A DNA stretch of 64,000 bases from an uncultured Oscillospiraceae bacterium (GCA_934462925.1 CAKSIT010000004.1:124001-188000); one strand, 5' to 3'. Shown: positions 47,174 through 56,542, numbered from the stretch's first letter. The notes: generated from the letters alone by a model not told the origin. Made by a program: numbers and translations.

Positions 47174-48067
47174 TTGCATAAGGATATGATTCCCGCAGAC
47201 TGTCACACCCACTCGCTGCTGTCGCCCGACGGGCATGACGAACCCATGATAATGGCGGCGCGAGCCTGCGGGCTGGGGATAAGACATTTTGCGATAACCG
47301 ACCACATAGAAATTGATAAGCTTGACGAATGGGACTACGCGGGCGCGCTTGAAAAGTCGTTCGCGGCGTTTGCCGAAATAAAAGAGCGCTTTGCGGGCAA
47401 AATGAACGTATACTACGGCGCGGAGCTTGGCCAGCCGCTCTACGGCCTGCCGCGCGCGGAGGAGATACTTGCGCGCTATGACTTTGATTTCGTGCTGGGT
47501 TCGCAGCACCGCACAAAAAGCTACCCCTATCTCGACAAAGTGCCGAATACGCCCGAGGACAGGCGGCGCTGCCTTGACGAGTATTTCGAGGAGGAGCTTG
47601 CGCTTGCGGAGTACGGGCGCTTCTGCTCGCTGTCGCACCTTACGTTCCCGCTGCGGTTTCTGGCGCTTCACGAGGGCGCTCAGGGCGCGCCGCTTTTCAC
47701 GCGGGACATGGAGCGCTACCGCACGATAATCGACAAGATATTTGAAACTATCATTTCAAAGGGCATAGCGCTCGAGGTAAATTCCGCGGGGATAAGAAAG
47801 GGGCTTGGCGTACCCATGCCAGCGGCGGAGTATATAGCGCGTTACCGCGCGCTCGGCGGCAGGCTTGTCACCATAGGCAGCGACGCGCACTACGAGCGCG
47901 ACGTTGGCGCGGATATCCCGCAGTGCCTTGAAATGATACGCGGCGCGGGCTTTTCACAGATATGCGTGTTCTCAAAGAAAGAGCCGATATTTATTGATAT
48001 CTCAGACCGTCGAAAACCCCCATACGGGGTTTTCGACGGGGGCATCCGCACTGCGCGCACGGTTTGA
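47174..48067 (+). CDS. PHP-domain histidinol-phosphatase family protein with an element-altered C-terminus
   Basis: This PHP-family phosphatase has DCHTHSLLSPDGHDEP (metal-binding HxH), ITDHIEID (near 45-52), GAELG, SQHR and the C-terminal GSDAH, all characteristic of HisJ/HisK-type histidinol-phosphate phosphatases. The start is TTG 47174 (AAAGAGG 10 bases upstream) or ATG 47186. The normal frame runs to EPIFID. A mobile element then replaces the original ending with 22 unrelated residues. The lost ending can be read after the element: DNLKYGGN then a stop, overlapping the ribosome binding site of the next gene. Because the catalytic core is intact, the enzyme may still work. Confidence 0.85.
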   Translation: MHKDMIPADCHTHSLLSPDGHDEPMIMAARACGLGIRHFAITDHIEIDKLDEWDYAGALEKSFAAFAEIKERFAGKMNVYYGAELGQPLYGLPRAEEILARYDFDFVLGSQHRTKSYPYLDKVPNTPEDRRRCLDEYFEEELALAEYGRFCSLSHLTFPLRFLALHEGAQGAPLFTRDMERYRTIIDKIFETIISKGIALEVNSAGIRKGLGVPMPAAEYIARYRALGGRLVTIGSDAHYERDVGADIPQCLEMIRGAGFSQICVFSKKEPIFIDISDRRKPPYGVFDGGIRTARTV

Positions 48068-48216
48068 CGGCACACCGTCATGCGTAAGCCATGCATAGCA
48101 TGGTGTCGCTTGCACACTTGCGCGGATAGAAGATTTTTTTGCCTCGGGAAGCCCGAGGCAAAAAAGGGATTTCAAAACCTGAATACACAGGCAAATATGA
48201 TTTTTTCTACAGACTG
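48000..48216 (-). mobile_element. MITE family 1, copy E, inserted in the PHP phosphatase gene
   Basis: In its own orientation this 217-bp copy begins CAGTCTGTAGAAAAAATC and ends TTTTCGACGGTCTGAGA. The 15-base duplication CGATATTTATTGATA (47985-47999 and 48217-48231) is coding DNA, not a hairpin. Joining the two flanks restores the phosphatase reading frame to a stop that overlaps the next gene's ribosome binding site, which proves an insertion. This copy is the most diverged at one end: the GCCCGCGTATGCGGGC stem has become CCTGAATACACAGG. Confidence 0.92.
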
Positions 48217-48255
48217 CGATATTTATTGATAATCTGAAATACGGAGGAAATTGAT

Positions 48256-48744
48256 ATGATGAATAAAAACAAGCTGCTTGACCTGTTAAGACAAAACGCG
48301 CGGCTTACAAACGCGGAGCTTGCCGCCATGCTGGACTGCACCGAGGCGGAGGCCGCCGCGGGGATTGCCGAGCTTGAAAGCGACGGCATTATAATGGGCT
48401 ATTCCGCGATAATAAACGAGGAAAAGGCGGACGAAACGGGCGTTACGGCGATAATCGAGATAAAGGTAACGCCGATGAAGGACCACGGCTTCGACGACCT
48501 TGCGCACACGATAATGAAGTACGAGGAGGTTGACACCGTATTCCTGCTTAGCGGCGCTTACGACCTGTCCGTGACGATAACCGGTACTAGCCTGCGCAAG
48601 GTGGCGCTTTTCGTAAGCGAGCGGCTTTCCGCGCTTGACGGCGTGCTTTCCACCACAACGCACTTTGTGCTGCGCCGTTATAAGGAGAAGAACCACTATT
48701 TCAGCGAAGAAGTCTCCGATGAAAGGAGTATGGTTTCCCCGTGA
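48256..48744 (+). CDS. Lrp/AsnC-family regulator
   Basis: The 162-residue protein has an N-terminal winged helix (LLDLLRQNARLTNAELAAMLDC, residues 7-28) and a C-terminal RAM effector domain (VTAIIEIKVTP, VDTVFLLSGAYDLSVTITG). Such regulators sense amino acids. ATG 48256 has CGGAGG upstream, and a second ATG follows at once. Its last codons overlap the aminotransferase start (GTGA), so the two are translationally coupled, and an amino-acid-responsive control of that enzyme is likely. It was originally coupled to the phosphatase gene before copy E inserted. Confidence 0.88.
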   Translation: MMNKNKLLDLLRQNARLTNAELAAMLDCTEAEAAAGIAELESDGIIMGYSAIINEEKADETGVTAIIEIKVTPMKDHGFDDLAHTIMKYEEVDTVFLLSGAYDLSVTITGTSLRKVALFVSERLSALDGVLSTTTHFVLRRYKEKNHYFSEEVSDERSMVSP

Positions 48745-49925
48745 TAGATTACGACAAGATACTCCCCGAAAAGATAAAGAGCATACAGCCCTCGGGGATA
48801 AGAAAATTCTTTGATATCGCCCAGCAGGTAGAGGGCGTTATCTCCCTGTCCGTGGGCGAGCCGGACTTTAAAACGCCGTGGGCTGCCCGCAAGGAAGCCA
48901 TAGGCGTGCTTGAAAAGGGCAGAACGGCGTATACCGCGAACAGCGGCCTTATTGAGCTGCGCCGCGTTATAGCGCAGTACACAAGGGACAGGATACACAC
49001 CGAGTACGACCCCGACGGCGAGATAATCGTGACGGTAGGCGGCTCGGAGGCTATAGACATGGCTATACGCACGCTTGTGCAGGACGGCGACGAGGTGTTA
49101 GTACCCGAGCCGAGCTTTGTGTGCTACTCGCCGATAGTGTCTGTATGCGGCGGCGTTCCCGTACCTATAGTTACAAGGCAGGAGGACAAATTCCGCCTTA
49201 CGGCGCAGGCGCTGCGCGATAAGATAACGCCGCGCACCAAGGCGCTTATCCTGCCGTTCCCCAACAACCCGACGGGCGCTGTAATGCGCCGTCCCGACCT
49301 TGAGGCTATCGCGGAGGTCCTGCGCGGCACGGACATCATCATCATCTCCGACGAGATATACAGCGAGATGACCTATAACGGCGAAAGGCACGTTTCCATA
49401 GTAGAAATAGACGGCATGAAGGAGCGCACAATCGTTATAAACGGCTTTTCAAAGGCGTTTGCAATGACGGGCTGGCGCTTAGGCTACGCAATAGGGCCGC
49501 GCCCGATACTCAAGCAAATGCTTAAGCTGCACCAGTACTGCATAATGAGCAGCCCCACCGTCAGCCAGTACGCCGCCATTGCCGCCATGACAAAATGCCG
49601 CGGCGACGTGGAGCATATGATAGACGAGTACGATATGCGCCGCAGGCTTGTGGTAAAGGGCTTTAACGATATGGGACTCGAGTGCTTCGAGCCTGAGGGC
49701 GCGTTTTACGTTTTCCCGTGCATAAAGTCCACGGGCATGACAAGCTCGGAGTTCTGCGAAAAGCTGATTTACGCCAAAAAGGTAGCGGTAGTGCCGGGCA
49801 ACGCGTTCGGGCAGAGCGGCGAGGGCTTCGTGCGCGTTTCCTACGCGTACTCGCTGCAGCACCTTACAACGGCGCTTGCGCGTATAAGGGAGTTCCTTGA
49901 CGAGCTTAACGCGGGCAAGGCGTGA
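48741..49925 (+). CDS. Class I/II PLP-dependent aminotransferase (AspC-like)
   Basis: The 394-residue fold-type I aminotransferase has SVGEPDFKTP (near 30-39) and PNNPTGAV (near 174-181), with the PLP lysine in GFSKAFAMTGWRLGY (near 236-250; the Lys is SKAF). This matches the aspartate/aromatic branch of Clostridial enzymes. The start is GTG 48741 overlapping the Lrp stop by 4 bases. Together with the phosphatase and Lrp genes it suggests an amino-acid metabolism operon. Substrate specificity cannot be read from sequence. Confidence 0.9.
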   Translation: MIDYDKILPEKIKSIQPSGIRKFFDIAQQVEGVISLSVGEPDFKTPWAARKEAIGVLEKGRTAYTANSGLIELRRVIAQYTRDRIHTEYDPDGEIIVTVGGSEAIDMAIRTLVQDGDEVLVPEPSFVCYSPIVSVCGGVPVPIVTRQEDKFRLTAQALRDKITPRTKALILPFPNNPTGAVMRRPDLEAIAEVLRGTDIIIISDEIYSEMTYNGERHVSIVEIDGMKERTIVINGFSKAFAMTGWRLGYAIGPRPILKQMLKLHQYCIMSSPTVSQYAAIAAMTKCRGDVEHMIDEYDMRRRLVVKGFNDMGLECFEPEGAFYVFPCIKSTGMTSSEFCEKLIYAKKVAVVPGNAFGQSGEGFVRVSYAYSLQHLTTALARIREFLDELNAGKA

Positions 49926-49927
49926 GC

Positions 49928-50776
49928 ATGGAGAAAGTAACGCTTCTGGCGAACGCCAAGCTCAACCTTTACCTTGACATAACGGGTCGGCGCGCGGACG
50001 GCTACCACCTGCTTGAAACGGTAATGCAAAGCGTTGACCTGTGCGACGCCGTAACGGTAACGCGCGGCGGCGAGGGTATTTCCGTTTCCTGCACCGACCC
50101 GAATATCCCCTCGGGAGAGGGGAACGTATGCCACAGGGCGGCGCTTGCCTTTTTTGAGAGGGCGGGCGCACGCTTCGGGGCGAGCATACGCATTGACAAG
50201 CGCATACCGAGCGGCGCGGGCATGGGCGGCGGCAGCGCGGACGCCGCTGCGGCGCTGCGCGGGCTGAACGCGCTTGCGGGCGGCGCTCTTTCGGAGGAGG
50301 AGCTTTTGCGCGCGGCGCTTTCTGCGGGCGCGGACGTGCCTTTCTGCCTTTGCGGCGGCACGCGCGTGTGCAGGGGCATAGGCGAACTTATGGAGAGCGC
50401 CCCGCCCATCGCCGAGGGGTGCTATCTCGTGGTAAAGCCGCAGTATTCCTGCCCGACGGGGGCGGCGTACGCAAGCTACGACAGCGCCCCGCGCGAGCCG
50501 AAAAACGCGCTTTCGCAGTTTATAGCGTCGGGCGCGGATTACGCAGAGCGGCTTTACAACGTGTTTGAGGAGCTTTACGCGGACGAGCGCACCGAGCGCA
50601 TAAAGCGGCGGCTGCTTTCGGCGGGGGCGCGCGGCGCTTCGCTTACGGGCAGCGGCTCGGCGGTGTTCGGCGTGTTTGCGCGGGAGAGCGAGGCGGCAGG
50701 CGCGGCGGCGCTTTTCCCGCAGTGCTTTACCGCGGTGTGCAGGCCCTGCGCGGCGGGCGTAGTGCAGCTCCCCTGA
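49928..50776 (+). CDS. ispE: 4-diphosphocytidyl-2-C-methyl-D-erythritol kinase
   Basis: The 282-residue GHMP kinase of the non-mevalonate isoprenoid pathway has ANAKLNLYLDITGRRADGYH at its N-terminus, the ATP-binding IPSGAGMGGGSADAAAALRGLN (near 95-116) and the C-terminal TGSGSAVFGVFA. The start may be ATG 49928 or GTG 49922, the latter overlapping the aminotransferase stop. The Shine-Dalgarno is weak, so translation probably depends on the upstream gene. Confidence 0.94.
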   Translation: MEKVTLLANAKLNLYLDITGRRADGYHLLETVMQSVDLCDAVTVTRGGEGISVSCTDPNIPSGEGNVCHRAALAFFERAGARFGASIRIDKRIPSGAGMGGGSADAAAALRGLNALAGGALSEEELLRAALSAGADVPFCLCGGTRVCRGIGELMESAPPIAEGCYLVVKPQYSCPTGAAYASYDSAPREPKNALSQFIASGADYAERLYNVFEELYADERTERIKRRLLSAGARGASLTGSGSAVFGVFARESEAAGAAALFPQCFTAVCRPCAAGVVQLP

Positions 50777-50835
50777 ATAGGGCGGCCATTATATAAACTG
50801 AGGCGGTGAGCCGCCGTAAAGAAGGAGGCTTCAAT

Positions 50836-51192
50836 ATGATAACGGTACAGAACCATGTCGGCAAGATAAACATTTCGCAGGATTATTTTATGGCGCTTAT
50901 CGGCAACACCGTAACAAAGTGCTTCGGTGTGGTGTCGATGAATGTTATGAGCGCAAAGCAGACTATCCTCGCCGCGCTCCCGTTCTCAAAAAAGCATGAG
51001 AACAGCAGGGGCGTGACGGTGCGCGTGGGCAGGGATAAGCTGGTGATAGACCTGCACATCTCGCTGCTTTACGGCGTTAATATGAAGGCTGTGGTGCGTT
51101 CCATTATCCACAAGGTGTCGTACACCGTGGAGGAGAACACGGGCATTTCCGTGGAGAAAGTCAACGTTTTTGTGGACGATATCCGCGTTTAA
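50836..51192 (+). CDS. Asp23/Gls24-family protein (YloU-like)
   Basis: The 118-residue protein belongs to the alkaline-shock/Asp23 family; residues 1-118 form the whole domain (GKINISQDYFMALIG, and VDLHISLLYGVNMKAV-like strands). Such proteins form membrane-associated envelope-stress complexes and are nearly always next to fakA. ATG 50836 follows AAGGAGG at good spacing. fakA starts 74 bases later. Confidence 0.88.
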   Translation: MITVQNHVGKINISQDYFMALIGNTVTKCFGVVSMNVMSAKQTILAALPFSKKHENSRGVTVRVGRDKLVIDLHISLLYGVNMKAVVRSIIHKVSYTVEENTGISVEKVNVFVDDIRV

Positions 51193-51266
51193 GGGCTGAA
51201 CCGAACGAACCGAACAACGGATTTGAGCGGCAGGCTCAGCATAATACAGGAAGGACAGAGAAAAAA

Positions 51267-52910
51267 ATGATACTGACAGGAAAGCTTCTGCGGGACGCGG
51301 TAATTTCGGGGGCGAACAACATATCCAACCGGCGCCGGCAGGTGGACGAGCTGAATGTGTTCCCTGTACCCGACGGCGACACGGGAACGAATATGTCCAT
51401 GACGATAAAGAACGCGCTTGCAGAGCTTAAGAACAGCCCCGACAGCATAACCGCGGGCGAGGCTGCGAAAAAGACCGCCTCCGCAATGCTGCGGGGAGCT
51501 AGGGGCAACTCGGGCGTTATACTATCGCTTATATTCAGAGGGCTTTCAAAGGGACTTGCGGGCAAGGAAACGGTAGACGCGGCGGACTTTTCCGCAGCGT
51601 TCAAGCTTGGCGTAGACGCGGCGTACAAGAGCGTTATGAAGCCTACGGAGGGCACTATACTTACCGTTGCGCGCGAGGCGTACGAAAACACAGCGCCGCT
51701 TGCAAAGGCGGGCGGGGACGCTGCGGAGTTCCTGCACGCGTACATCGCGGCGGCGGAAAAGTCGCTCGAGCATACGCCCGAGCTTCTCCCCGCGCTTAAA
51801 AAGGCGGGCGTTGTCGACGCGGGCGGCAAGGGGCTTATCGTTATCCTTGAGGGAATGTACGCCGTTATAAGCGGCGGCGAACCCGTGCGCGACGAGGCTG
51901 AGATAAAGCCCGCAGCGCCCGCGGCAGTCGCGGCTTCGGCGGTGGACGAGGAGAAGATGAAGCTTCACTACTGCACGGAGTACATCATAAACAGAAGCAG
52001 CGCCGCAAAGGACGCGACGGCGCTCAGGGCTTACCTTGAAACGATAGGCGAGAACGTTGTGGTTGCGGAGGACGACGGCATAATAAAGGTGCATATCCAC
52101 TCCGACCACCCGGGCAAGGCGGTAGAGGCGGGCATAAAGTTCGGCGAGCTTACGCGCGTTAAGATAGAGAATATGCACGAGCAGCACCACAACCTTATCG
52201 AAGCGGACAAGTGCGCGCAGACCAACAGAAAGCAGCCCGTGCCGCCCGAAAAGGACATAGGCTTTGTGGCTGTGGCTGCGGGCGCGGGCGTTGAGGCGCT
52301 CTTTAAGGACCTTGGCGCGGATCAGGTGGTGCGCGGCGGCCAGACGATGAACCCCTCGACTGAGGATATACTCGAAGCCGTAGGACAGACCCCCGCCAAC
52401 AACGTATTCGTGCTGCCCAACAACAAGAACATAATCATGGCGGCAGAGCAGGCTGTAGCCCTTGCGGACAGGAACGTGTGCGTGCTTCAGTCGCGCACTA
52501 TCCCGCAGGGCATAACCGCGCTTATGAACTTCGACCCGAGCGCGGGCTTTGCGGAGAACCGCAGCGCCATGACAGACGCGCTCGACCGCGTTGCAAGCGG
52601 GCAGATAACCTTTGCCGTGCGCGACAGCGAGTACGACGGGCATAAGATAAAGCAGGGCGAGATACTCGCTATGGACAACGGCAAGATTGTTTTCACCGAA
52701 AAGGAAGTGACAAAGGCGCTCGTAAAGCTTACAAAGCGCCTTGTAACGGGCGGCAGCAGCTACATCACGGTGATTTACGGCTCTGACGTTACCGACGAGG
52801 ACGCGAACGCCGCTTACGAAACGCTGCGCGCAAAGATAAGCGACGATATCGACATAGTGCTTGTAAACGGCGGTCAGCCCGTATACTACTACATCATTTC
52901 GGTAGAATAA
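51267..52910 (+). CDS. fakA: Fatty acid kinase, catalytic subunit (DAK2 domain, YloV)
   Basis: The 547-residue protein has an N-terminal DAK2/DhaL domain with FPVPDGDTGTNMSMT (near 30-44; Asp ligands for ATP-Mg) and RGARGNSGVILSLIFRG (near 76-92). A central linker and a C-terminal DegV-like/FakA C domain follow. It phosphorylates exogenous fatty acids held by FakB carriers, feeding phospholipid synthesis. No fakB gene is in the window. The order Asp23-FakA-RecG is a conserved Firmicute operon. Confidence 0.92.
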   Translation: MILTGKLLRDAVISGANNISNRRRQVDELNVFPVPDGDTGTNMSMTIKNALAELKNSPDSITAGEAAKKTASAMLRGARGNSGVILSLIFRGLSKGLAGKETVDAADFSAAFKLGVDAAYKSVMKPTEGTILTVAREAYENTAPLAKAGGDAAEFLHAYIAAAEKSLEHTPELLPALKKAGVVDAGGKGLIVILEGMYAVISGGEPVRDEAEIKPAAPAAVAASAVDEEKMKLHYCTEYIINRSSAAKDATALRAYLETIGENVVVAEDDGIIKVHIHSDHPGKAVEAGIKFGELTRVKIENMHEQHHNLIEADKCAQTNRKQPVPPEKDIGFVAVAAGAGVEALFKDLGADQVVRGGQTMNPSTEDILEAVGQTPANNVFVLPNNKNIIMAAEQAVALADRNVCVLQSRTIPQGITALMNFDPSAGFAENRSAMTDALDRVASGQITFAVRDSEYDGHKIKQGEILAMDNGKIVFTEKEVTKALVKLTKRLVTGGSSYITVIYGSDVTDEDANAAYETLRAKISDDIDIVLVNGGQPVYYYIISVE

Positions 52911-52929
52911 AGGCGTGCGGGGGTGAACA

Positions 52930-54954
52930 ATGGACATCACCTACCTTAAGGGCGTAGGGCCTAAAAGGGCGCAGCTGTACAAAAAGCTGGGCGTGGAAAC
53001 GGTAGAGCAGCTCACGCAGCTTTACCCGCGCGACTACGTTGACTACACAGCGCTTAAAACGATAGGAGAGGTGCAGCCCGCGGAGAGCTGCGCCTTTCGC
53101 GCAGTTGTGGCGGAAAAGACCGCGCCGTTCAGCAGCTACGCGCGCACGGCGGTGTACAAGGCGCTGCTCGCGGACGGCACGGGGTGCATTACGGCGGTGT
53201 TCTTTAACGCAAAGTACACGTTTGAGCGGCTCGAGCGCGGCAGGGAGTACATCTTTTACGGCAAGATTTCGGGCGACCTTTTGCATTTGCAGGTGTCCTC
53301 GCCGCTTTTTGTGCCGCCCGAGCAAAAGGGGCTTTTCCCGAAATACCCGCTTACGGCGGGGCTTACCAACAACATGGTAAGCGCGAACGTCCGCACGGCG
53401 CTTTCCATGGCGAAGCCAGAGGAGCGCCTGCCCGCGGACGTGCGCGGACGCTATGAGCTTATGGGCGCGGCGGAGGCTCTGCAAAAGATACACTTCCCGA
53501 AAACGCGCGCCGAGTACGTTGAGGCGCGCAGGCGGCTTGTGTTTGAGGAGCTGCTGACGCTGAAGCTCGGGCTTGCGGGCCTGCGCGGCAGGGACAGGCG
53601 GCTGTGCGGCGCGCCTATGCAGAGCGTTGACATGAGCGAGTTCTTTGCGGCGCTGCCGTTTACGCCCACGGGGGCGCAGCTGCGCGCCGCGCAGGACTGC
53701 TTTGCGGACATGGCGGGGCAGCGCCCCATGAACAGGCTGGTGCAGGGCGACGTAGGCTCGGGCAAAACGCTTGTTGCGGCGGCTGCGGCGTACTTTGCGC
53801 ACAAAAACGGCAGGCAGACGCTTGTCATGACGCCCACAGAGGTGCTTGCAAAGCAGCATTTCGGCACGTTTACGGCGCTGCTTGCCCCGCTTGGGGTGAG
53901 GGTGGGGCTGCTTTCGGGCAGCCTTACCGCAGCGCAGAAGAAAGCCGCCCGCGCCCTTGCGGAGAGCGGCGGTCTGGACGTGCTTATAGGTACGCAGGCG
54001 CTCATACAAAAGGGCGTGAAGCTTGCGCGCATTGGGCTTGTGGTGGTGGACGAGCAGCACCGCTTTGGCGTGGGGCAGCGCTCCGCGCTTGCGGAAAAGG
54101 GCGAAGACCCGCATATTCTCGCTATGAGCGCAACGCCGATACCGCGTACCCTTGCGCTTATAATGTACGGCGACCTTGACGTGTCGGTAATCAACGAAAT
54201 GCCAAAGGGCAGGCTGCCCGTTAAGACATACGCGGTGGACAGCTCCTACCGCGAAAGGGTGTACCGCTTTATCCGCAAACACATTGCAGAGGGGCGGCAG
54301 GCGTATATCGTCTGCCCGCTTGTGGAAGCCGCCGAAGAGGGCGGCAGCGACAAGGCGAGCGCCATAGAATACTATCAGAAGCTGTGCGGGGGCGAGTTCA
54401 GCGGGATACCCGTGGGGCTGCTTTACGGAAAAATGAAGCAGGCGGACAAGGACGCGGTAATGACGGCGTTCAGGGACGGCGAAATAAGCCTGCTTGTGTC
54501 CACCACCGTAATAGAGGTGGGCATAGACGTGCCGAACGCGGTGGTAATGCTAATAGAAAACGCCGAGCAGTTCGGGCTGTCGCAGCTGCACCAGCTGCGC
54601 GGGCGCGTGGGGCGCGGGCAGCAGCAGAGCTTCTGCATACTTATGACGGACAGCAAAAGCGAATACACCCGCGCGCGCACAAAGGCAATGACCGACACCA
54701 CGGACGGCTATAAAATAGCGGACATGGACTTACAGCTGCGCGGTCCGGGCAACTTTTTCGGGCGGGAGCAGCACGGTCTGCCGCCCATGCGCGTGGCGGA
54801 CCTTGCGGACGACGCCGCGGTGCTGGGCGAGGTGGAGCGGCTTTCGCAGGAGATACTGGCGCAGGACGCGGCGCTTGCGCTCCCTGAGCATTCGGGGCTG
54901 CGGCGCGGGGTAGAGGAGCTGTTCAGCGGCGCGGGCGAGTATGGCTTCAACTGA
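52930..54954 (+). CDS. recG: ATP-dependent DNA helicase RecG
   Basis: The 674-residue monomeric helicase regresses stalled forks and migrates Holliday junctions. It has an N-terminal wedge/OB domain (1-150; LKGVGPKRAQLYKKLGVETV) and superfamily 2 motifs: GDVGSGKTLVAAAAAYFA (Walker A, near 272-289), DEQHRFG (motif II) and ATPIPRT (motif III). TTVIEVGIDVPNA and QLRGRVGRG (motifs V-VI) follow. The gene begins 19 bases after fakA and precedes rsmE by 11 bases. Confidence 0.96.
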   Translation: MDITYLKGVGPKRAQLYKKLGVETVEQLTQLYPRDYVDYTALKTIGEVQPAESCAFRAVVAEKTAPFSSYARTAVYKALLADGTGCITAVFFNAKYTFERLERGREYIFYGKISGDLLHLQVSSPLFVPPEQKGLFPKYPLTAGLTNNMVSANVRTALSMAKPEERLPADVRGRYELMGAAEALQKIHFPKTRAEYVEARRRLVFEELLTLKLGLAGLRGRDRRLCGAPMQSVDMSEFFAALPFTPTGAQLRAAQDCFADMAGQRPMNRLVQGDVGSGKTLVAAAAAYFAHKNGRQTLVMTPTEVLAKQHFGTFTALLAPLGVRVGLLSGSLTAAQKKAARALAESGGLDVLIGTQALIQKGVKLARIGLVVVDEQHRFGVGQRSALAEKGEDPHILAMSATPIPRTLALIMYGDLDVSVINEMPKGRLPVKTYAVDSSYRERVYRFIRKHIAEGRQAYIVCPLVEAAEEGGSDKASAIEYYQKLCGGEFSGIPVGLLYGKMKQADKDAVMTAFRDGEISLLVSTTVIEVGIDVPNAVVMLIENAEQFGLSQLHQLRGRVGRGQQQSFCILMTDSKSEYTRARTKAMTDTTDGYKIADMDLQLRGPGNFFGREQHGLPPMRVADLADDAAVLGEVERLSQEILAQDAALALPEHSGLRRGVEELFSGAGEYGFN

Positions 54955-54965
54955 CGGAGGGGAAC

Positions 54966-55721
54966 ATGGCACAAACGGAAAAAATCGAGCGGTGGCGCTA
55001 TCCGCGCTTTTTCACCGAAAACATAAACGACGAGCGCGGCGTTATCGGCGCGGAGGACGCAAAGCACGCCGCGCAGGTGCTGCGCATGAGGGCGGGCGAC
55101 TGCGCGGTGCTGTGCGACGGGCGCGGCACGGACTATCTCGCGGAACTTGAAAGCGCGGACAGGGACGAGTGCGTGTTCAGGGTGCTTGAAAAAGCCCCGA
55201 ACGAGGCAGAGCCGACGGTGTATCTGCGGCTTTTTCAGGCGCTGCCCAAGGGCGACAAAATGGAGTTTATCGTGCAAAAGGCCGTGGAGTGCGGCGCGAG
55301 CGAAATCGTGCCGTTTTTCTCAAAGCGCTGCGTTTCCCGCCCCGACCCGAAGCAAATGGCAAAAAAGGTGGAGCGATACAACCGCATAGCGCTTGAGGCG
55401 GCGAAGCAGTGCGGGCGCGGCATTGTCCCGCGCGTTGGCGCGGCGGTGGAATTTTCCGCGCTCAAAACGCTCATCACTCCCGAAAATACGGGCATACTGT
55501 TCTATGAATGCGCGCAGACCCCGCTTTCGCAGGCGGTAGGCGAGTTCTCGCGGCGCATTGACATCGTTATCGGCAGCGAGGGCGGCTTCGAGCCGTCGGA
55601 GGCGCAGGCGCTCGCACAGGCGGGGCTTGCGCAGGCGTCGCTCGGCAAGCGCATTCTCCGCTGCGAAACCGCGCCCATTGCGGCTATCTCGGTGCTTATG
55701 CAGCTTACAGGAAATATGTGA
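54966..55721 (+). CDS. rsmE: 16S rRNA (uracil1498-N3)-methyltransferase RsmE
   Basis: The 251-residue SPOUT methyltransferase has an N-terminal PUA-like region with HAAQVLRMRAGD, KGDKMEFIVQKAVECGASEIVPF in the middle, and the trefoil-knot SAM site IGSEGGFEPSEAQAL (near 199-213) followed by LGKRILRCETAPIAAI. It modifies U1498 of 16S rRNA in the decoding region. The start codon follows GGAGGGGAAC, and the gene closes the Asp23-FakA-RecG operon. Confidence 0.95.
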   Translation: MAQTEKIERWRYPRFFTENINDERGVIGAEDAKHAAQVLRMRAGDCAVLCDGRGTDYLAELESADRDECVFRVLEKAPNEAEPTVYLRLFQALPKGDKMEFIVQKAVECGASEIVPFFSKRCVSRPDPKQMAKKVERYNRIALEAAKQCGRGIVPRVGAAVEFSALKTLITPENTGILFYECAQTPLSQAVGEFSRRIDIVIGSEGGFEPSEAQALAQAGLAQASLGKRILRCETAPIAAISVLMQLTGNM

Positions 55722-55784
55722 CAATTTTTTCGACAAATAGCGGCATGGGTTTTTGTTCTATTTCAACAAAAAACCGCAGGGCGC

Positions 55785-55813
55785 TTGCAAAATTCATCAA
55801 ATGGGTATATACT
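55785..55813 (+). promoter_or_regulatory. Promoter of the small acidic membrane protein gene
   Basis: TTGCAA (55785-55790) and TATACT (55808-55813) are 17 bases apart, about 100 bases before the start codon. Confidence 0.5.
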
Positions 55814-55915
55814 GTATAGTACAGGACAGGCAGACCGCGTTTTTTCGCGGCGGACCGTATGGAATTATTCGCGGCGGGTTATGCCGAGCGTGTAAAAGAT
55901 TCAGGAGGAAATGAT

Positions 55916-56200
55916 ATGAAGGCTCTTGGCATTGCAATGGTAGGACTTCTTGCTATAGCTGGCGGTATCGCAGCTGCAACCTATATCACAAAAAAGAAGC
56001 TTGAAAAGGAGAACGACGGCGAGTTCTTCGACGATTGGGACAGCGAGTTCGACGACGACGACCTCGACTTCGATTTCGACGACGACGCTGTTATAGACGG
56101 CGCACCCGCAGAGGAAAAGAAGCCCGAAGCGCCCGTAAGCAGGCAGAACGACGACCTTATCGAGGACGACGCAAAGGCCGAGGACGAGGGCGAGCTTTAA
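55916..56200 (+). CDS. Small membrane protein with an acidic tail
   Basis: The 94-residue protein has one N-terminal hydrophobic segment (ALGIAMVGLLAIAGGIAAATYI, residues 3-24) ending at a KKK stop-transfer. A strongly acidic, disordered tail follows (D/E-rich DWDSEFDDDDLDFDFDDD near 40-57). It is probably a single-pass protein with a cytoplasmic tail, similar to small YtxH-like proteins of unknown function. ATG 55916 follows AGGAGGAA; a near ATG at 55911 is out of frame. It has its own terminator. Confidence 0.6.
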   Translation: MKALGIAMVGLLAIAGGIAAATYITKKKLEKENDGEFFDDWDSEFDDDDLDFDFDDDAVIDGAPAEEKKPEAPVSRQNDDLIEDDAKAEDEGEL

Positions 56201-56222
56201 TCGCAGCAGACGCATATGCAGC

Positions 56223-56259
56223 TGCGCCGCGCACGAAAAGGGTGTGCGGCGCGGTTTTC
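56223..56259 (+). terminator. Terminator of the small acidic membrane protein gene
   Basis: GCGCCGCGCAC pairs with GTGTGCGGCGC around GAAAAGG, followed by GGTTTTCC. Confidence 0.7.
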
Positions 56260-56304
56260 CATGCGCGGGGTGTGATAGCGCGGGGCTTGTCTGCATAGAA
56301 TAAA

Positions 56305-56477
56305 GGCAACACCGCACAATTAGCGGCTAACGCCTTTTCCGCACGCTTGCTTGCATCTTTTCCGTCATATTGCACAATTCGTCCTAGCAAGGCATACAGC
56401 CTTGCGTCGTCCTCATTGTACAATCTGACGAAAAATCTGACTGCGCAATCGCGCGAAAATAATTATGCGGTATTGCC
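56305..56477 (+). mobile_element. MITE family 2, copy 1
   Basis: This is a 173-bp element with ends GGCAACACCGCACAATTA and TAATTATGCGGTATTGCC, flanked by TAAA (56301-56304 and 56478-56481). The core has AGCAAGGCATACAGCCTTGC and GTACAATCTGACGAAAAATCTG-type segments and no coding frame. It is almost identical to copy 3 at 61.1 kb (one base difference seen in the terminal repeat), so both are recent. It occupies most of the gap before the lipoprotein gene. Confidence 0.9.
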
Positions 56478-56542
56478 TAAACAGGGCAGGGCGCGCCGCG
56501 TTACCGCCCGAAAACGCAAAGAGAACGAATACGGAGAACAAC

